This document shows, piece after piece, positions 22,814 through 36,865 of a stretch of 64,000 nucleotides of DNA. The notes under the pieces are model-generated. The model was not told where the DNA came from. It saw only the letters and a list, made by a program, of their open reading frames with translations, and did no database searches. The stretch is taken from NCBI RefSeq assembly GCF_002776525.5, contig NC_045434.1, positions 198,047,390-198,111,389 of the forward strand. Reading direction: 5' to 3'. Numbering within the stretch: position 1 is the first letter of the stretch; each line of letters begins with the position of its first letter. Origin of the DNA: Piliocolobus tephrosceles (Eukaryota > Chordata > Mammalia > Primates > Cercopithecidae). The position numbers and the translations under genes are program-made.

Positions 22814-23483
22814 GAATTTCTCTCTCTAGCTATACTGTCGTTTAAATACTAGAATGTGATCAATATTTATTCAAGGCCTCAAAAATGTTGCCATTTAAAG
22901 GCCTTTGAAATCACTGCTAAAGTTAAGTACAAAGCAAGAAAAGAACCGAATCCAGGAAGAAACAATGAGCTATGCGGTGTAAAGGTGAATAAACGACTTA
23001 ATACATTTTGTTAGTGTTTAAATAAATTGTGATCTTTCCCTTCTCCCCCCACAAATGTTACAAACTCTAGAACTAAAACTCTATGAGCTCTAGCCTGGTA
23101 ATCAGAGAAATCCAAATTAAAACAACAGAGATAATATAATATATCTATAATCCTGCCAAAACTTAGACGAAGTAATTCAAAGGGCTGGTAAGGATGTAGT
23201 GGAACAGGATTTTCCATAAATTGCTAATGAGGGTATAAATTACGTGTGTGCTTTTCGTCTGAGAAGGCCTTTTGGCTGTACTTAGTCAAATTAAGTACAT
23301 CTATGTTTGTCTTACGACCCAGAGACCCTGCTTCTGAGTATATAGATGATCTTTGCTTTATGATGGTGTTACATCCTGATAAACCCATTATAAACTGAAA
23401 ATATCATAAGTTGAACCATTGTAAATCAGGAACTATCTGTATAAACCATCCTCAACTCCTCCCTCGTCAAAACACCAAAAACA

Positions 23484-23795
23484 GGCCGGGCACAGTGACT
23501 CATGCCTGTAATCCCAGCACTTTGGGAGGCTGAGACGGGCAGATCACAAGGTCAGGAGTTCGAGACCAGCCTGACCAACATAGTGAAACCCCGTCTCCAC
23601 TAAAAATACAAAAATTAGCCAGGCATGGTGGTGCATACCTGTAATCCCAGCTATGCAGGAGGCTGTGGCAGGAGAATCGCTTGAACCCGGGAGATGGAGG
23701 TTGAAGTGAGCTGAGAGCACACCACTGCACTCCAGCCTAGGCAACAAAGCAAGACTCCATTTCAAAAAACAAAAAAACAAAACAAAAAACAAAAT
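23484..23795 (+). mobile_element. Alu with 15-bp target duplication
   Basis: Perfect aaaacaccaaaaaca at 23469-23483 and 23796-23810. Confidence 0.93.
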
Positions 23796-24005
23796 AAAAC
23801 ACCAAAAACAAACAAATGAACCCTCTCATACAAGTTTATGAGGGTATATGTTTGAGAAAGTTTATTTCATGTTGGATACATAATTGGAGCCGGAGGCAGA
23901 CTGTGTGTCTGTCATTAAGGAGATGGGTAAGAAAAACGTGGCATTTGATGAAGTACTCTATAGTGTTTAGAAAGAATGAATTGGATTCATATTCAGCAAT
24001 ATGGT

Positions 24006-24272
24006 GAGTTTTGTTTTGTTTTGTTTTGTTTTTTGAGACAGAATCTCGCTCTGTTGCCCAGGCTGGAGCGCAGCGGTGAGATCTCAGCTCACTGCAAGCT
24101 CTGCCTCCCGAGTTCAGGCCATTCTCCTGCCTCAGCCTCCCAAGTAGCTGGGACTACAGGCGCCCGCCACGATGTCCGGCTAATTTTTTTGGTATTTTTC
24201 ATAAAGATGGGGTTTCACCGTGTTAGCCTCCCAAAGTGCTGGGATTACAGGCGTAAGCCACTGCACCCAGCC
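24006..24272 (-). mobile_element. Alu with internal deletion
   Basis: The left arm lacks the segment between tgttag and cctcccaaagtg, where about 45 bp is usually present. Confidence 0.85.
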
Positions 24273-24575
24273 TTTTTGTTTTTTGTTTTTTTGAGACGGA
24301 GTCTTGCTCTGTTGCCCAGGCTAGAGTGCAGCAGCATGATTTTGGCTCACTGCAACCTCTGCCTCCTGGGTTCAAGCAATTCTCCTCCCTCAGCCTCCTG
24401 AGTAGCTGGGATTACAGGTGCATGCCACCATGCCCAGTTAATTTTTTTGTATTTTTAGTAGAGACAGGGTTTTACCATGTTGGCCAGGCTGGTCTCGAAC
24501 TCCTGACCTTGTGATCTGCCTGCCTTGGCCTTCTAAAGTACTGCGATTACAGGTGTGAGCCACCACTCCCAGTTG
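24273..24575 (-). mobile_element. Alu, antisense
   Basis: Complete Alu immediately after the deleted copy. Confidence 0.9.
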
Positions 24576-24579
24576 AGAA

Positions 24580-24880
24580 TTTTTTTTTTTTTTTTTTTTT
24601 TGAGATGGAGTCTCACTCTGTCACCCCGGCTAGAGTGCAATGGCACTACCTCGGCTCACCGCAATATCTACCTCCTGGGTTCAAGCGATTCTCTGCCTCA
24701 GCCTCCCAAGTAGCTGGGACTACAGATGTGCACCACCATGCCTGGGTAATTTTTGTGTTTTTAGGAGAGACAGGGTTTCACCATATTGGCCAGGCTGGTC
24801 TCGAACTCCTGACCTTGTGATCTGCCCGCCTTGGCCTCCCAAAGTGCTGAGATTACAGGCATGAGCCACTGCGCCTGGCC
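24580..24880 (-). mobile_element. Alu, antisense
   Basis: Third of three same-direction Alus in a row; T-run of about 22. Confidence 0.9.
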
Positions 24881-25518
24881 ATATTGAGATCTTGTAAAAA
24901 AAATATATATATATATGTTCAGTGAGAAAAATAAAAAAAAAGAATATCTGGATCACATTTAAGTAAAATTCAGGGGAAGTTCTCTCTGATAAGGTTGACC
25001 TTTGAGCTGAGCAAGGCCTGCTTTTAGAGGAGGAGCAAGACTGTGGATTTGTGGAGGAAGAGAATTCCAGGCGAAGAGAACAGGAGGTGAAAGGTCCTGA
25101 GGTGGGAGTGTGTTCGGCATGTTCCAGGCTCCTCTGGGAGGTCAGCGTGTGGCTGCAGTGGAGCAGGGGAGAGAGCCATAGCAAGCGAGAGGGGTTGTGA
25201 GGGGCGAGATCCCCCAGGGCTTTGGCCACCCCACCCTCTCTGGCTTCCTAGAAATGCTTAGGCTTTTGCTTGGAATGAAATGAGACTCCATTGGAGGCTT
25301 TTTAGCAGAGGAATGAAATGATCTGGCTTATTTTTAGATCAGTATGGTTATTGTACAGGGGCAAGGCTGGAAACTGAGAGAGCAGTTAAGAGGCTGTTAC
25401 AGTGGCCCAAGGCAGAGGTGATGGTGACTTAGAATAGGATGGTAGAAGAGACGGAAAGGGCAAAATAAACAAACAAAGAAGAGCTTCAAGAAAATGTCTT
25501 TAAGACCTAAGGATAGGG

Positions 25519-25601
25519 TGTGTGTGTGTATGTGTGTGTGTGTGTGTATGTATGTATGTGTGTGTGTGTGTGTGTGTGTATGTATATATATATATATATA
25601 T
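25519..25601. repeat. Compound (TG)n-(TA)n microsatellite
   Basis: TG repeats with TATG interruptions, then a pure TA run; it can adopt Z-DNA or cruciform forms. Confidence 0.95.
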
Positions 25602-25605
25602 AAAA

Positions 25606-25899
25606 TTATTATTTTTGAGATGGAGTTTTGCTTTGTTGCCCAGGCTGGAGTGCAGTGGCATGATCTCGGCTCACTGCAATCTCTGCCTCCTAGGCTCAAG
25701 CAATTTTCCTGGTTCAGGCTCCAGAGAAGCTGGAATTACAGGCACATGCCATCACGCCTAGCTAATTTTTGTATTTTTAGTAGAGATGGGGTTTTGTCAT
25801 ATTGATCAGGCTAGTCTCGAACTCATGACCTCAAGTGATCCACCTGCCTCAGCCTCCCAAAGTGCTGGGATTACAGGTGTGAGCCATCATGCCCAGCCA
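25606..25899 (-). mobile_element. Alu, antisense
   Basis: Ends catcatgcccagcc. Confidence 0.9.
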
Positions 25900-26239
25900 A
25901 GATATTTTTTAAAAAGTTCCAACCATAACAGAAAAAAATGGAAAACCTGACAATAAGTTAAACACATTTGTTCATCAATAGATAACCACAGAGGGCACAA
26001 AGACAAGTTGCAAACTGGAAGAAGATATTTAATTTAAAAACAGAGCAAACAACTACTAATGGGTGGGTGTGAGAGAATGAGAGGAATCAAGGGTGTTGCT
26101 GAGGATTTTGGCCTGAGAATCTGGAAGAATGGAGCTGCTTGTTACTGAGTAAGAAAGACTGGGGGAGGAGGGAGTAGGTTTAGCTGAGAAAAACAAGAGT
26201 TTGGTTTTGGCTATGTTTGAGATGTCTATTAGATATCCC

Positions 26240-26462
26240 AGTGAGCCTGGCAAACATGGTGAAACCCTGTCCTACAAAAGATTCAAATATTAGCCGGGTG
26301 TGGTGGTGCACACCTGTAGTCCCAGCTACTCAGGAGGCTGAGGTGGGAGGCTTGAGCCCAGCTGATCGACGCTGCAGTGAGCAGAGATTGTGTCGCTCCA
26401 CTACAGCCTGAGTGACAGAGTGAGACCCTGTCTCAACAAACAAACCAACAAAAGAAAGAAAA
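26240..26462 (+). mobile_element. Alu, 5'-truncated
   Basis: Begins in the left arm at agcctggcaaacatgg. Confidence 0.82.
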
Positions 26463-27115
26463 AGAAAAAAAGATATTCAAGTGCAGCTATCAAGTTGTGT
26501 GTTGGCCATTTATGCCTGGGATTCAGGAGAGAGATCTGATGCCACACATTTAGGAGCTGCAGCAGATAGATGGTATTTAAGTCATGGGGTTAGGTGAGGG
26601 TACCAAGGAGTGAGCATAGGTAGCCAGGAAGTCTGAGAGCAAACTCAAGCTCTCCATTATTTAGAAGTAGAGAAGATGATGAGGAGCCAGTAAAAGAGAT
26701 GGAAAAGGAATGGCCCCTGCATGCGAAAGAGAACCAAGAGAAGATGGTGTTGCAGAGGCCAAGCGAGAAGATAATTCCAGAAGGAGGGAGTCATAGGCTA
26801 GGGCCAATTTGGCTAAGTAAGTAGATAGATGAGGGTGGAGGACTGAGTAGATGTGGCAAGGACAAGTTAGTGCGACAAGGGATGAAAGCCTGATGGGAGA
26901 GGGCTCTAGAAAGACATGGAAGAGAAGTGGATGTGGCAGTGGAGACAGCACTTTTGAACAGGTTTGCTGTCCAGGAAAGCAGAGAGGTGGAGCAGGGTTT
27001 TGAAGGGGCCTGTGTGGTCAACAGAGGGTTCTTGTTGGTTTGTTTGTTTTTAATCTGAGACATATTAAAGAAATTAGAGGGGGATGTCTATAGTGGGGAA
27101 GAAAAGTAGGAGTGG

Positions 27116-27402
27116 GACTGGGCACGGTGGCTCACATCTGTAATCCCAGCACTTTGGGAGGCCGAGGTGGGCAGGTCACCTGAGGTTAGGAGTTTGAGAC
27201 CAGCCCAGCCAACATGGTGAAACCCCATCTCCAATGAAAATACAAAACAATTAGTCAGGCGTTGGACAGTTGCCTGTAATCCCAGCTACTGAGGAGGCTG
27301 AGGCAGGAGAATCGCTTGAACCCAGGAGGAAGAGGTTACAGTAAACCAAGATTGTACCACTGTACTTCAGCCTGGGCGACGAGAACAAACTCCGTTTCAA
27401 AA
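27116..27402 (+). mobile_element. Alu with 14-bp target duplication
   Basis: aaaagtaggagtgg at 27102-27115 and 27403-27416. Confidence 0.92.
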
Positions 27403-27416
27403 AAAAGTAGGAGTGG

Positions 27417-28594
<1,178 letters not shown>

Positions 28595-28870
28595 CGGAGT
28601 CTTGCTCTGTTGCTCAGGCTGGAGTGCAGTGGCGTAATCTCGGCTCACTGCAACCTCCGCCTCCCAGGTTCAAGCGATTCTCCTGCCTCAGCCTCCTGAG
28701 TAGCTGGGATTACAGGTGCCTGCCACCATGGCTGGCTAAGTTTTGTGTTTTTAGTAGAGATAGGGTTTCACCATGTTGGCCAGGCTGGTCTTGAACTCCT
28801 GACCTCAGGTGATCCACCCACCTCGGCCTCCCAAAGTGCTGGGATTACAGGCGTGAGTGACCATACCTGG
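28595..28870 (-). mobile_element. Alu, antisense
   Basis: agagctttcttct / agagctctcttct flank the tract plus the Alu. Confidence 0.9.
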
Positions 28871-28935
28871 CCCAGAGCTCTCTTCTTTATCACTCTTCTT
28901 CTCTCACTTGCCTTCACTCACTGCTACTCCATCTG

Positions 28936-29246
28936 ATTTTTTTTTTTTTTTTTTTTTTTTAGACGGAGTTTTACTCTTGTTGCCCAGGCTGGAGTGCAAT
29001 GGCACAATCTTGATCTTGGCTCACTGTAACCTCTGCTTCCCAGGTTCAAGCAATTCTCCTGCTTCAGCCTCCCAGGTAGCTGAGATTACAGGCTTCTCCA
29101 CCATGTTTGGCTAATTTTGTATTTTTAGTAGAGATGGAATTTCACCATGTCAGTCAGGCTGGTCTCGAACTCCTGACCTCAGGTGTTCCTCCCGCCTCAT
29201 CCTCCCAATGTGTTGGGATTACAGGCGTAAGCCACCGTGCCTAGCC
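28936..29246 (-). mobile_element. Alu with 12-bp target duplication
   Basis: ctactccatctg at 28924-28935 and 29247-29258. Confidence 0.92.
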
Positions 29247-29261
29247 CTACTCCATCTGTTT

Positions 29262-29551
29262 CATTTTGTCTCTTTGAGACAGGGCCTCATTCTGTTGCCC
29301 AGGCTGGAGTACAGAGGCGTAATCATAGTTCACTGCAGTATCAACCTCCCAGGCTCAAGTGATCCTCCTGCCTCAGCCTCCCAAGTAGCTGGGACTACAG
29401 GCATGCACCACCATGCCAGCTTTTTCTTTTTTTTCTAGACAGGGTCTTCCTAAGTTGCCCAGGTAGGTCTTGGACTCTTGGTATCAGGTAATCCTCCTGC
29501 CTGGGCCTCCTACAATGCTGGGATTATAGGCATGAGCCACTGCCTTTGGCT
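29262..29551 (-). mobile_element. Alu, old, antisense
   Basis: Ends ccactgcctttggc. Confidence 0.87.
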
Positions 29552-29756
29552 CCTACTCAATCTTTTACTCTTAGTTTATATGTTATTTATTCTGGTGAGC
29601 CCTTCCTGATTCCCACTCCCAATCTATGAAACTCCAGACTGAGCTAGGTGCCTCAGCAAGAGGTGTATATAACACCTTCAACTTCTTCCTATTGCAAAAG
29701 AAATTGTTCTGTATTGTGGTTGTTTGTTTAATTGTCTGTCTTCTCTGGTAGAGGAC

Positions 29757-30120
29757 GATATGGTTTGGCTGTGTCCCTACCCAAATCTCATCTTGAATTG
29801 TAGCTCCCATAATTCTCATGTGTTGTGGGAGGGATCCAGTGGGAGGTAATTGAATCATGGAGACTGGTTTTTCCCATTCTGTTCTCGTGATAGTGAATAA
29901 GTCTCATGAGATCTGATGGTTTTATAGAGGGGAGTTCCCCTGCACATGCTCTCTTGCCTGCTGCCATGTAAGATGTGCCTTTGCTCCTCATTCTCCTTCC
30001 ACCGTGATTGTGAGGCCTCCCCAGCCATGTGGAACTGTGAGTCAATTAAATCTCTTTCCTTTATAAATTACCCAGTCTCAGATATGTCTCTGTGAGCAGT
30101 GTGAGAATAGACTTAATACA
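29757..30120 (+). mobile_element. ERVL-MaLR solo LTR (MST/THE1-like)
   Basis: Runs from gatatggtttggctgtgtcc to gaatagacttaataca. It has the family's tcatgagatctgatggtttt, and a polyadenylation region reading tcaattaaatctctttcc. Single LTR only; no internal retroviral genes are present. Confidence 0.88.
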
Positions 30121-30221
30121 GGGGATAAGTTCTGAGGACCACAGGTGAGTCAGGGACCATGTTTATCTTGCTCATCATGTTAACTCCAATGACTGGTATG
30201 CACTTATAAAAGTAAACAAGA

Positions 30222-30353
30222 AAGATGCTGGCCACAGTGGCACCCATGTAGTCCCAGCTACTCAGGCAGAAGGATTGCTTGAACTCAGGAGTTTGAGGGC
30301 ATTGTAGCAAGATCCCATTTCTTAAAAAAAAAAAGAAAGAAAAAAAAAAAAGT
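30222..30353 (+). mobile_element. Alu, rearranged short copy
   Basis: The Alu start is fused directly to ccagctactcaggcagaagg, so most of the left arm is missing. Confidence 0.7.
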
Positions 30354-31555
30354 AAGAAGGGAGGAACAAATGAACTGAATGTTTTTCCTTGACTTCTAAG
30401 TTTTACTCTTGCCTTTATTTACCCCACCTGACCTATCTTTGCCACAATTCCTATCAATAAAAATTCTACAGAAACCACACATATACAGTCACTCAATTCA
30501 TAAGGTGATGCTATAGTAACACAGGAAAAGAATAATCTTCTTGACAAATGATTCTTAGTCAATCAGATATCTATATGGAAGAAAGGAATCTTGACCCCAC
30601 CTCCCACATATGGCAAAATCAATTTCAGGCTGATCACATATCCAGATATAAAAAGTAAACAATATGATGTTTAGAAGAAAAATCTTCAAAACCTTTAGGT
30701 AGGCAATGATGTCTTAAGCAGAATACAAACAGCACTAATTATAAAGGAAAACATTGATAACATTTAGATTAAAATGTATTTTCACTAAAAGAAACCATTA
30801 AGAAATATAAAAAGGCAGACACAGAATAGAAAAATAATAGAGAAAAAAATCAACAAAACCAAAACTTTGATTTTTGTAATGATCAAGAAAATTGACAAAG
30901 CTTTAGCTCAATTGAACAAAGAAAAAAGGAGAAAGGATTCGAATTCCTAAAACCAGGAATGAAAGAGACAGCATCACTACTGATCTTTCAGAAATAAAAA
31001 GGATTATAAGGGAATAGTATAAAAAATTGTATGCCAAGAAACTAACCAACCTAGATAAAATGAACAAATTCCTGAAAAGACACAAGTTACCAAAACTGAC
31101 TTAAGAAGAAATAGAAAACCTGAATATACCTGTAACAACTCAAAAGATTGCATTAGTAATAGTAATTAAAAAACAACAACACACTTCTCACGAAGAAAAG
31201 CTCAGACCCAGATGGCGTCACTGGTAAATTCTACCAGATGTTTAAAGAATTAATACCAATGCTTCCAAAAAATAGAGAAGGAGAAAATGCTTCCCAACTA
31301 ATTCTATGAGGCCAGTATTACTCTGATACCAAAACCAAACAAAGACATCATAAGAACAGAAAACTACAGACCTATATGTCTTATAAATATAAATGCAAAA
31401 ATCCTCAACAAAACACTGGAAACAGAATCCAGCAACATACAAAAAAGATTTTACACCAGGACTAAGTAGGATTTATCACGGGAATAAATTTGGCTTAACA
31501 TATGAAAATCAATCGATGTAATATTCCATATGAATAGAATAACAGATGGAAACAT

Positions 31556-31857
31556 TATTATTATTATTATTATTATTTTGAGACGGAGTCTCACTGTCGC
31601 CCAGGCTGGAGTGCAGTGGCGCAATCTCGGCTCACTGCAAGCTCCGCCTCCCGGGTTCACGCCATTCTCCTGCCTCAGCCTCCCGTGTAGCTGGAACTAC
31701 AGGTGCCCGCCACCGCACCCGGCTAATTTTTTGTGTTTTTAGTAGAGATGGGGTTTCACTATGTTAGCCAGGATGGTCTCGATCTCCTGACCTTGTGATC
31801 CGCCCGTCTCCGCCTCCCAAAGTGCTGCGATTACAGGCGTGAGCCCCCGCGCCCGGC
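31556..31857 (-). mobile_element. AluY-type with (TTA)n tail
   Basis: Low-divergence antisense Alu ending cgcgcccggcg; the tail is an ATT microsatellite. Confidence 0.9.
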
Positions 31858-32626
31858 GATTATCTTGATAAATATAGAAAAAGCATTTGGCAAAATTCAA
31901 CTCCATTTCCTGATAAAAACACTCAAACTAGAAACAGAAGTGAATTTCCTTAACCTAATAAAGGCCATCTGTAGAAAAATTCATGGGCATCATCATATTT
32001 AATGATGAAAGACTGGTTGCTTTCCTCTACGATCAGGAAGAAGACAAAAATGCCTGCTCTCACCACGTCTATTCAACCTAGTACTGGAAGTTCTAGCCAG
32101 AGCAATTCGGTAGAAAGAGAAATAAAAAGTATCCAGATTGTAAAGGAAGAAGTAAAATGATCTCTATTTGCAGACGACATGATCTCATATGTAAAAACCC
32201 TAAAGATCCCACAAAAACCAAAAAAACCTGTTAGGGTTAATTTTTAAAATTCCTCAATATTCCAGTACACAAAATCAACAGGCAAAATTAGTTGCATTTC
32301 TATGCACTAGCAGTGAAAAATTCAAAAAGGAAATTAAAACATTTATGATAGTATCAAAAAGCATAAAATACTTAGGGAAATATTTAGCAAAAAAGGTGAA
32401 AGATTTGTACACTGGAAACCAAAATTTCTTTGCAAAAATTAAAGAAGACCAAAATAAATAAAAATACATCCATGTTCATGGAACAAAAGACTTAATGTTA
32501 TTAAGATGGCAATACTACCCAATTTGATCTACAGATTCGACTTAATTTCTATCAAAATCCCAGTTGCCATTTTTGCAAAATTGACAAGCTGATACTAAAG
32601 AAACCCAGAATAGTCAAAATAATCTT

Positions 32627-32927
32627 TTTTTTTTTTTTTTTTTTTTTTTTTGAGACAGAGTTATGCTCTTGTCCCACAGGCTGGAGTGCAATGGCGTGAT
32701 CTGGGATCACTGCAACCTCCGCCTCCCGGGTTCAAGCAATTCTCCTGCCTCAGCCTCTGAAGTAGCTGGGATTACAGGCATGCACCACCATGCCTGGCTA
32801 ATTTTTAGTAGAGATGGAGTTTCACTATGTTAACCAGGCTGGTCTCAAACTCCTGACCTCAAGTGATCCCTCCACCTTGGCCCTCCCAAGGTGCTAGGAT
32901 TTCAGGCATGAGCCACCACGCACGGCC
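32627..32927 (-). mobile_element. Alu in L1 with 12-bp target duplication
   Basis: caaaataatctt at 32615-32626 and 32928-32939. Confidence 0.93.
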
Positions 32928-33473
32928 CAAAATAATCTTGAACAAGGAAAGTAAAGAGGGAGAACAGGAAAAGTTTGAGGACTCACATTTCCTTATTTCA
33001 AAACTTATTATAAATCAACACAGTGTGATAATGGCAGAAGAATAGAAATATAGATAATGGAACAGAATTCAGAGTCCGGGTATAAACCCTCATGTTTATG
33101 GTCAACTGTTTTTTGACTAGAGTACCAAGATAATTCAATGGGAAAAAAATAGTCTTTTCAACAAATGGTGCTAGGACAAGTGAATATCTACATGTAAAAG
33201 GATAAAGCTGGTCCCATATCTCATACCATATATAAAAATTAACTCAATAACTTGGTCCTCAGTTTGATCAGAAAAAAAGAAAACAATTCTCTCAAACTGG
33301 ATCATAGACCAAATTTTAAGAGCTAAAACTAGAAAACTCTTACAAGAAAACATAAGAGTAAATCTTCATGACCTTGGATCAGGCAATTATTTCTGAGATA
33401 TGAAATCAAAAGCACAAGTGACAAAAGACAAAAATAGATGAATTGGGCTTTGTCAAAATTAAAAATGTTCGAG

Positions 33474-33780
33474 TTGGACATGGTGGCTCGCGCTTGTAAT
33501 CCCAACACTTTGGGAGGCTGAAGCGGGCAGATCACCTGAGGTCAGGAGTTTGAGACCAGCCTGACCAACATGGTGAAAGCTTGTCTCTACTAAAAATACG
33601 AAAATTAGCTGGGAGCAGTGGTGCGCACCTGTAATCCCAGCTATTCAGGAAGCTGAGGCAAGAGAATTGCTTAAACCTGGGAGGTGGAGGTTGCAGTCAG
33701 CCAACATCGTGCCACTGTACTCCAACCTGGGAGACAGAGCAAGACTCTGTCTCAAAAAAAAAAAAAGAAAAAAAAAATTA
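33474..33780 (+). mobile_element. Alu in L1
   Basis: aaaattaaaaa flanks both ends. Confidence 0.9.
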
Positions 33781-34336
33781 AAAACATTTGTGCTGCAAAG
33801 GATATCACCAAGAAAGTGAAAAGATAACCCACAGAATAGGAGAAAATGTTTGCAAATTATATACCTTATAAGGGGCTTGTATCCAGAATATATAAAGAAT
33901 GCTTACAACTCAAAAACAACAAAAATCAAATAACCCAATTTAAAAATGAGCAAAGAAGTAGGAATAGACATTTGTTCAAAAATGATATAAAAATCACCAA
34001 TCTGTACATGAAAAAGATGCTCAATATCATTCACTAGGGAAATGCAAATCAAAACCACAATGAGGTACCATTTCTTGCTCATTAGGATGGCTACAATAAA
34101 AAAGACGGACAATAACAAGTGTTAAAGAGGAAGTGGAGAAATCAGAACCCTCACACATTACTGGTGAGGATATGAAATGCTGGAGCCATTTCAGAAAACA
34201 GTTTGGCATTTCCTCAAAAGGTTAAACATAGAGTTATCATATCATGCGGCAATTCCTCTCCTAAGGTATATGCCCAAGAGAATTAGACCCTATGTCCGCA
34301 CAAAAACTTGTACATAATGTTCACAGCACCATTATT

Positions 34337-34648
34337 ATTATTATTATTATTTATTTGTTTATTTTTGAGATGGAGTCTTGCTTTGTCACCCAGGTTAGAG
34401 TGCAGTGGCACAATCTCAGCTTACTGCAACCTCGGCCTCCTGGGTTCAAGCAATTCTCCTGCCTCAGCCTCCTGAGTAGCTGGGATTACAGGCATGGGCC
34501 ACCATGTCTAGCTAATTTTTGTATTTTAAGGAGAGACAGGGTTTCACCATATTGGCCAGGCTGGTCTCGAACTCCTGACCTTGTGATCTGCCCGCCTCGG
34601 CCTCCCAAATTGCTGGGATTACAGGCATGAGCCACCGCACCTGGCCTT
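34337..34648 (-). mobile_element. Alu in L1 with 14-bp target duplication
   Basis: acagcaccattatt at 34323-34336 and 34649-34662. Confidence 0.93.
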
Positions 34649-35119
34649 ACAGCACCATTATTTATAATAGCCCAACAGTGGAAACAACCCAGTTGTTCTT
34701 CACCTGATGAATGGACAAACAAAATGTGGTATATCTATATAATGGAATATTATTCAGGAATGAAATACTGATGCATGCTACAACATAGATGAACCTTGAA
34801 AAGTTATGTTAACCAGGAGAAGCCAGTCACAAAAGACCACATAGTATGATTCCATTTACATGAAATGTCCAGAATAGGCAAATCCAGAGACAAGAAGTAG
34901 AGTAGTGGTTGCCAGGGGCTGGGGAGACAGGGCAGTGGGAAGTGACTGCTAACGGGCACTGGAGTTTCTTTTGGGGATGATAAATTTGATAGTGGTGATG
35001 GCTGTACAAGTCTGGGAATATATTAAAACCACTGAATTGGGCCCTTTACAAAGGTGAACTTTATAAATAAATTCTATCTCAATAGAGCTGCTTTTTTTTT
35101 TTTTTTTAAAGGCAAGCCA

Positions 35120-35416
35120 GAGATGGCTCATGCCTGTAATCCAAGCACTAAGCACTTTGGGAGGCCAAGGCAGGTGGGTCACTTGAGGTCAGGAGTTTGA
35201 GACCATCCTGTCCAACATGGCGAAAACCCGTCTCTACTAAAAATACAAAAATTAGCTGGGTGTGGTGGTGGGTGCCTGTTATCCCAGCTACTTGGGAGGC
35301 TGAGGCAGGAGAATTGCTTGAACCCAGGAAGTAGAGGCCGCAGTGAGCCGAAATCACACCACTGCACTCCAGCCTGGGCTACAAAGGGAGACTGTCTCAA
35401 AAAGAAAGGAACTTAA
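35120..35416 (+). mobile_element. Alu, slightly 5'-truncated, with target duplication
   Basis: aaaggcaagcca at 35108-35119 and 35417-35428; the body starts at gagatggctcatgcc. Confidence 0.9.
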
Positions 35417-35464
35417 AAAGGCAAGCCATAGGACAACAAAGGACTTATGAATATATCCAGAATG

Positions 35465-35766
35465 TGGCCAGCGCGGTGGCTCACACCTGTAATCCCAGCA
35501 CTTTGGGAGGCTGAGGTAGGCAAATCACAAGGTCAAGAGATCAAGACCATCCTGGCCAACACGGTGAAACCCTGTCTCTACTAAAAATACAAAAAAATTT
35601 TAGCCAGGTGTGGTAGCACGCGCCTGTAGTCCCAGTTACTTGGCAGGCTGAGGCAGGAGAATCGCTTGAACTTGGGAGGCAGAAGTTGCAGTGAGCCGAG
35701 GTCATGCCACTGCACTCCAACCTGGGTGACAGAGTGAGACTCTGTCTCAAAAAAAAAAAAAAGGAA
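35465..35766 (+). mobile_element. Alu
   Basis: Complete Alu with an A-run of 14. Confidence 0.9.
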
Positions 35767-35824
35767 AAATATGTACAAATAATAACAAAAATGGAAGATA
35801 ACCAAATACAAATATATGAACTGA

Positions 35825-35950
35825 GCTGATCACAGTGGTTCATGTCTGTAATCCCAGCTACTCGGGAGGCTGAGGCAGGAGGATTGCTTGTGGTCAGGAG
35901 TTCAAGGCCATCCTGAGCAACACAACAAGACTTTGTATTAAAAAAAAAGT
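35825..35950 (+). mobile_element. Short Alu with fused arms
   Basis: tctgtaatcccagctactcggg joins left-arm start to right-arm sequence. Confidence 0.75.
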
Positions 35951-35959
35951 AAAACCAAA

Positions 35960-36790
35960 AAATAGACTGAAAGGTAACTTCTTAAAAGATGAAATTCAGT
36001 TGGCCAATAACATGTGAAAAAGTGATCAATTCCATGAATCATCAGGGAATACAAATTGAAGCCACAATGAGAGACCATGGCACACATATCAGGATGACTA
36101 AAATTAAAGATGCTGGAGATATCCTAGTGTTAGTGAAAGATAGGGAGCAATTGGAATTCTCATACGTTGCTAGTAAGAATGGAAATTGGTACGACTCTTT
36201 GGAGAACTGTATGGCTCTGTTGACTGAGGCTGAATATACACTTATCTTATGGCCTAGCAATTACTCTACTGGAAATATTCTTAACAGAAACATATATACA
36301 ATCATCAAAATATTCATGTAGAACCACTGGACAATCACCAAAATGTTCATAGTGGCACTATTCATTACAGACGCACACTAGAAATAACTTTTATATACAT
36401 CAGACAGCAGAATGGATACACAAAACATAGTTAGATTCACAAAATGAAATACTACTGCAAGGAAAATGAATTATCTTCAACTACATTGACAACAGGAATA
36501 AATATTATGAATACAATGTTGTAAGAAAGAAACCAGAAACAGAAGAGTTGACATTGTATCATTCAACCTGCAGACAGGGTCGTTCCAGCATGATGAAAGT
36601 CAAGAGAGTGTTTACCTTTGTCAGAGGTGAACAGAATAGGAGGAAAAGGAAGATATCTCGGGTGCTGATAATATTTTATTTCTTTATCTTCATGCTGGTT
36701 ACGTGGATGTTGTCAGTTTGTGAAAATATTTTGAGCTGCAGATTTTTTCAAGCTGTGTGTTTGTGTGTCTCTGTGTACTGCACTTAAATT
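35960..36790 (+). mobile_element. Second old L1 3' fragment
   Basis: Repeats the theme of the first L1's end (aatgagagaccatggcacac, atggatacacaaaacatagt) in a more diverged copy. A 110-codon open frame at 35989-36321 is relic L1 sequence. Confidence 0.7.
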
Positions 36791-36865
36791 AAAAAAAAAA
36801 TACTTTACTTAGAAGCATCCTAACCATTCTCCCAGATTCTTTTTAAATACTCCCCTCCCCCAACC

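Larger units (their letters stand above)
18807..23830 (+). mobile_element. Old L1 fragments, dissected by Alus
   Basis: Non-Alu stretches (for example 19946-20280, 20991-21090, 21237-21590, 23040-23470) follow L1 sequence in the plus direction. Examples are tagaattcaatatctggtga near 20105 and aatgggcaaagacttgaac near 21297. All frames are broken and no functional protein is encoded. Continuity through 22814-23040 is inferred. Confidence 0.65.
24960..27010 (+). repeat. Ancient interspersed repeat, family not named
   Basis: Two blocks (24960-25480 and 26050-27010) read like consecutive parts of one dispersed mammalian repeat I recognise (phrases ggtcctgaggtgggag, ttttggcctgagaatctgg, tagatggtatttaagtcat). 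Alus at 25606-25899 and 26240-26462 lie within it. Open frames here are not genes. Confidence 0.5.
30560..35095 (+). mobile_element. Old L1 ORF2 and 3' end, mosaic with Alus
   Basis: The plus-strand L1 shows the reverse-transcriptase region (agacccagatggcgtcactgg near 31207, gcagacgacatgatctc near 32171), then the terminal region, ending at tctatctcaatagagctg near 35090. Five Alus interrupt it. Stop codons and frameshifts make it inactive. A separate L1 3' piece appears at 30560-30830. Confidence 0.82.

Noticed and set aside
30560..35095. A functional L1 reverse transcriptase
   Set aside because: All frames are short, with frequent stops and several Alu insertions; this is a relic.
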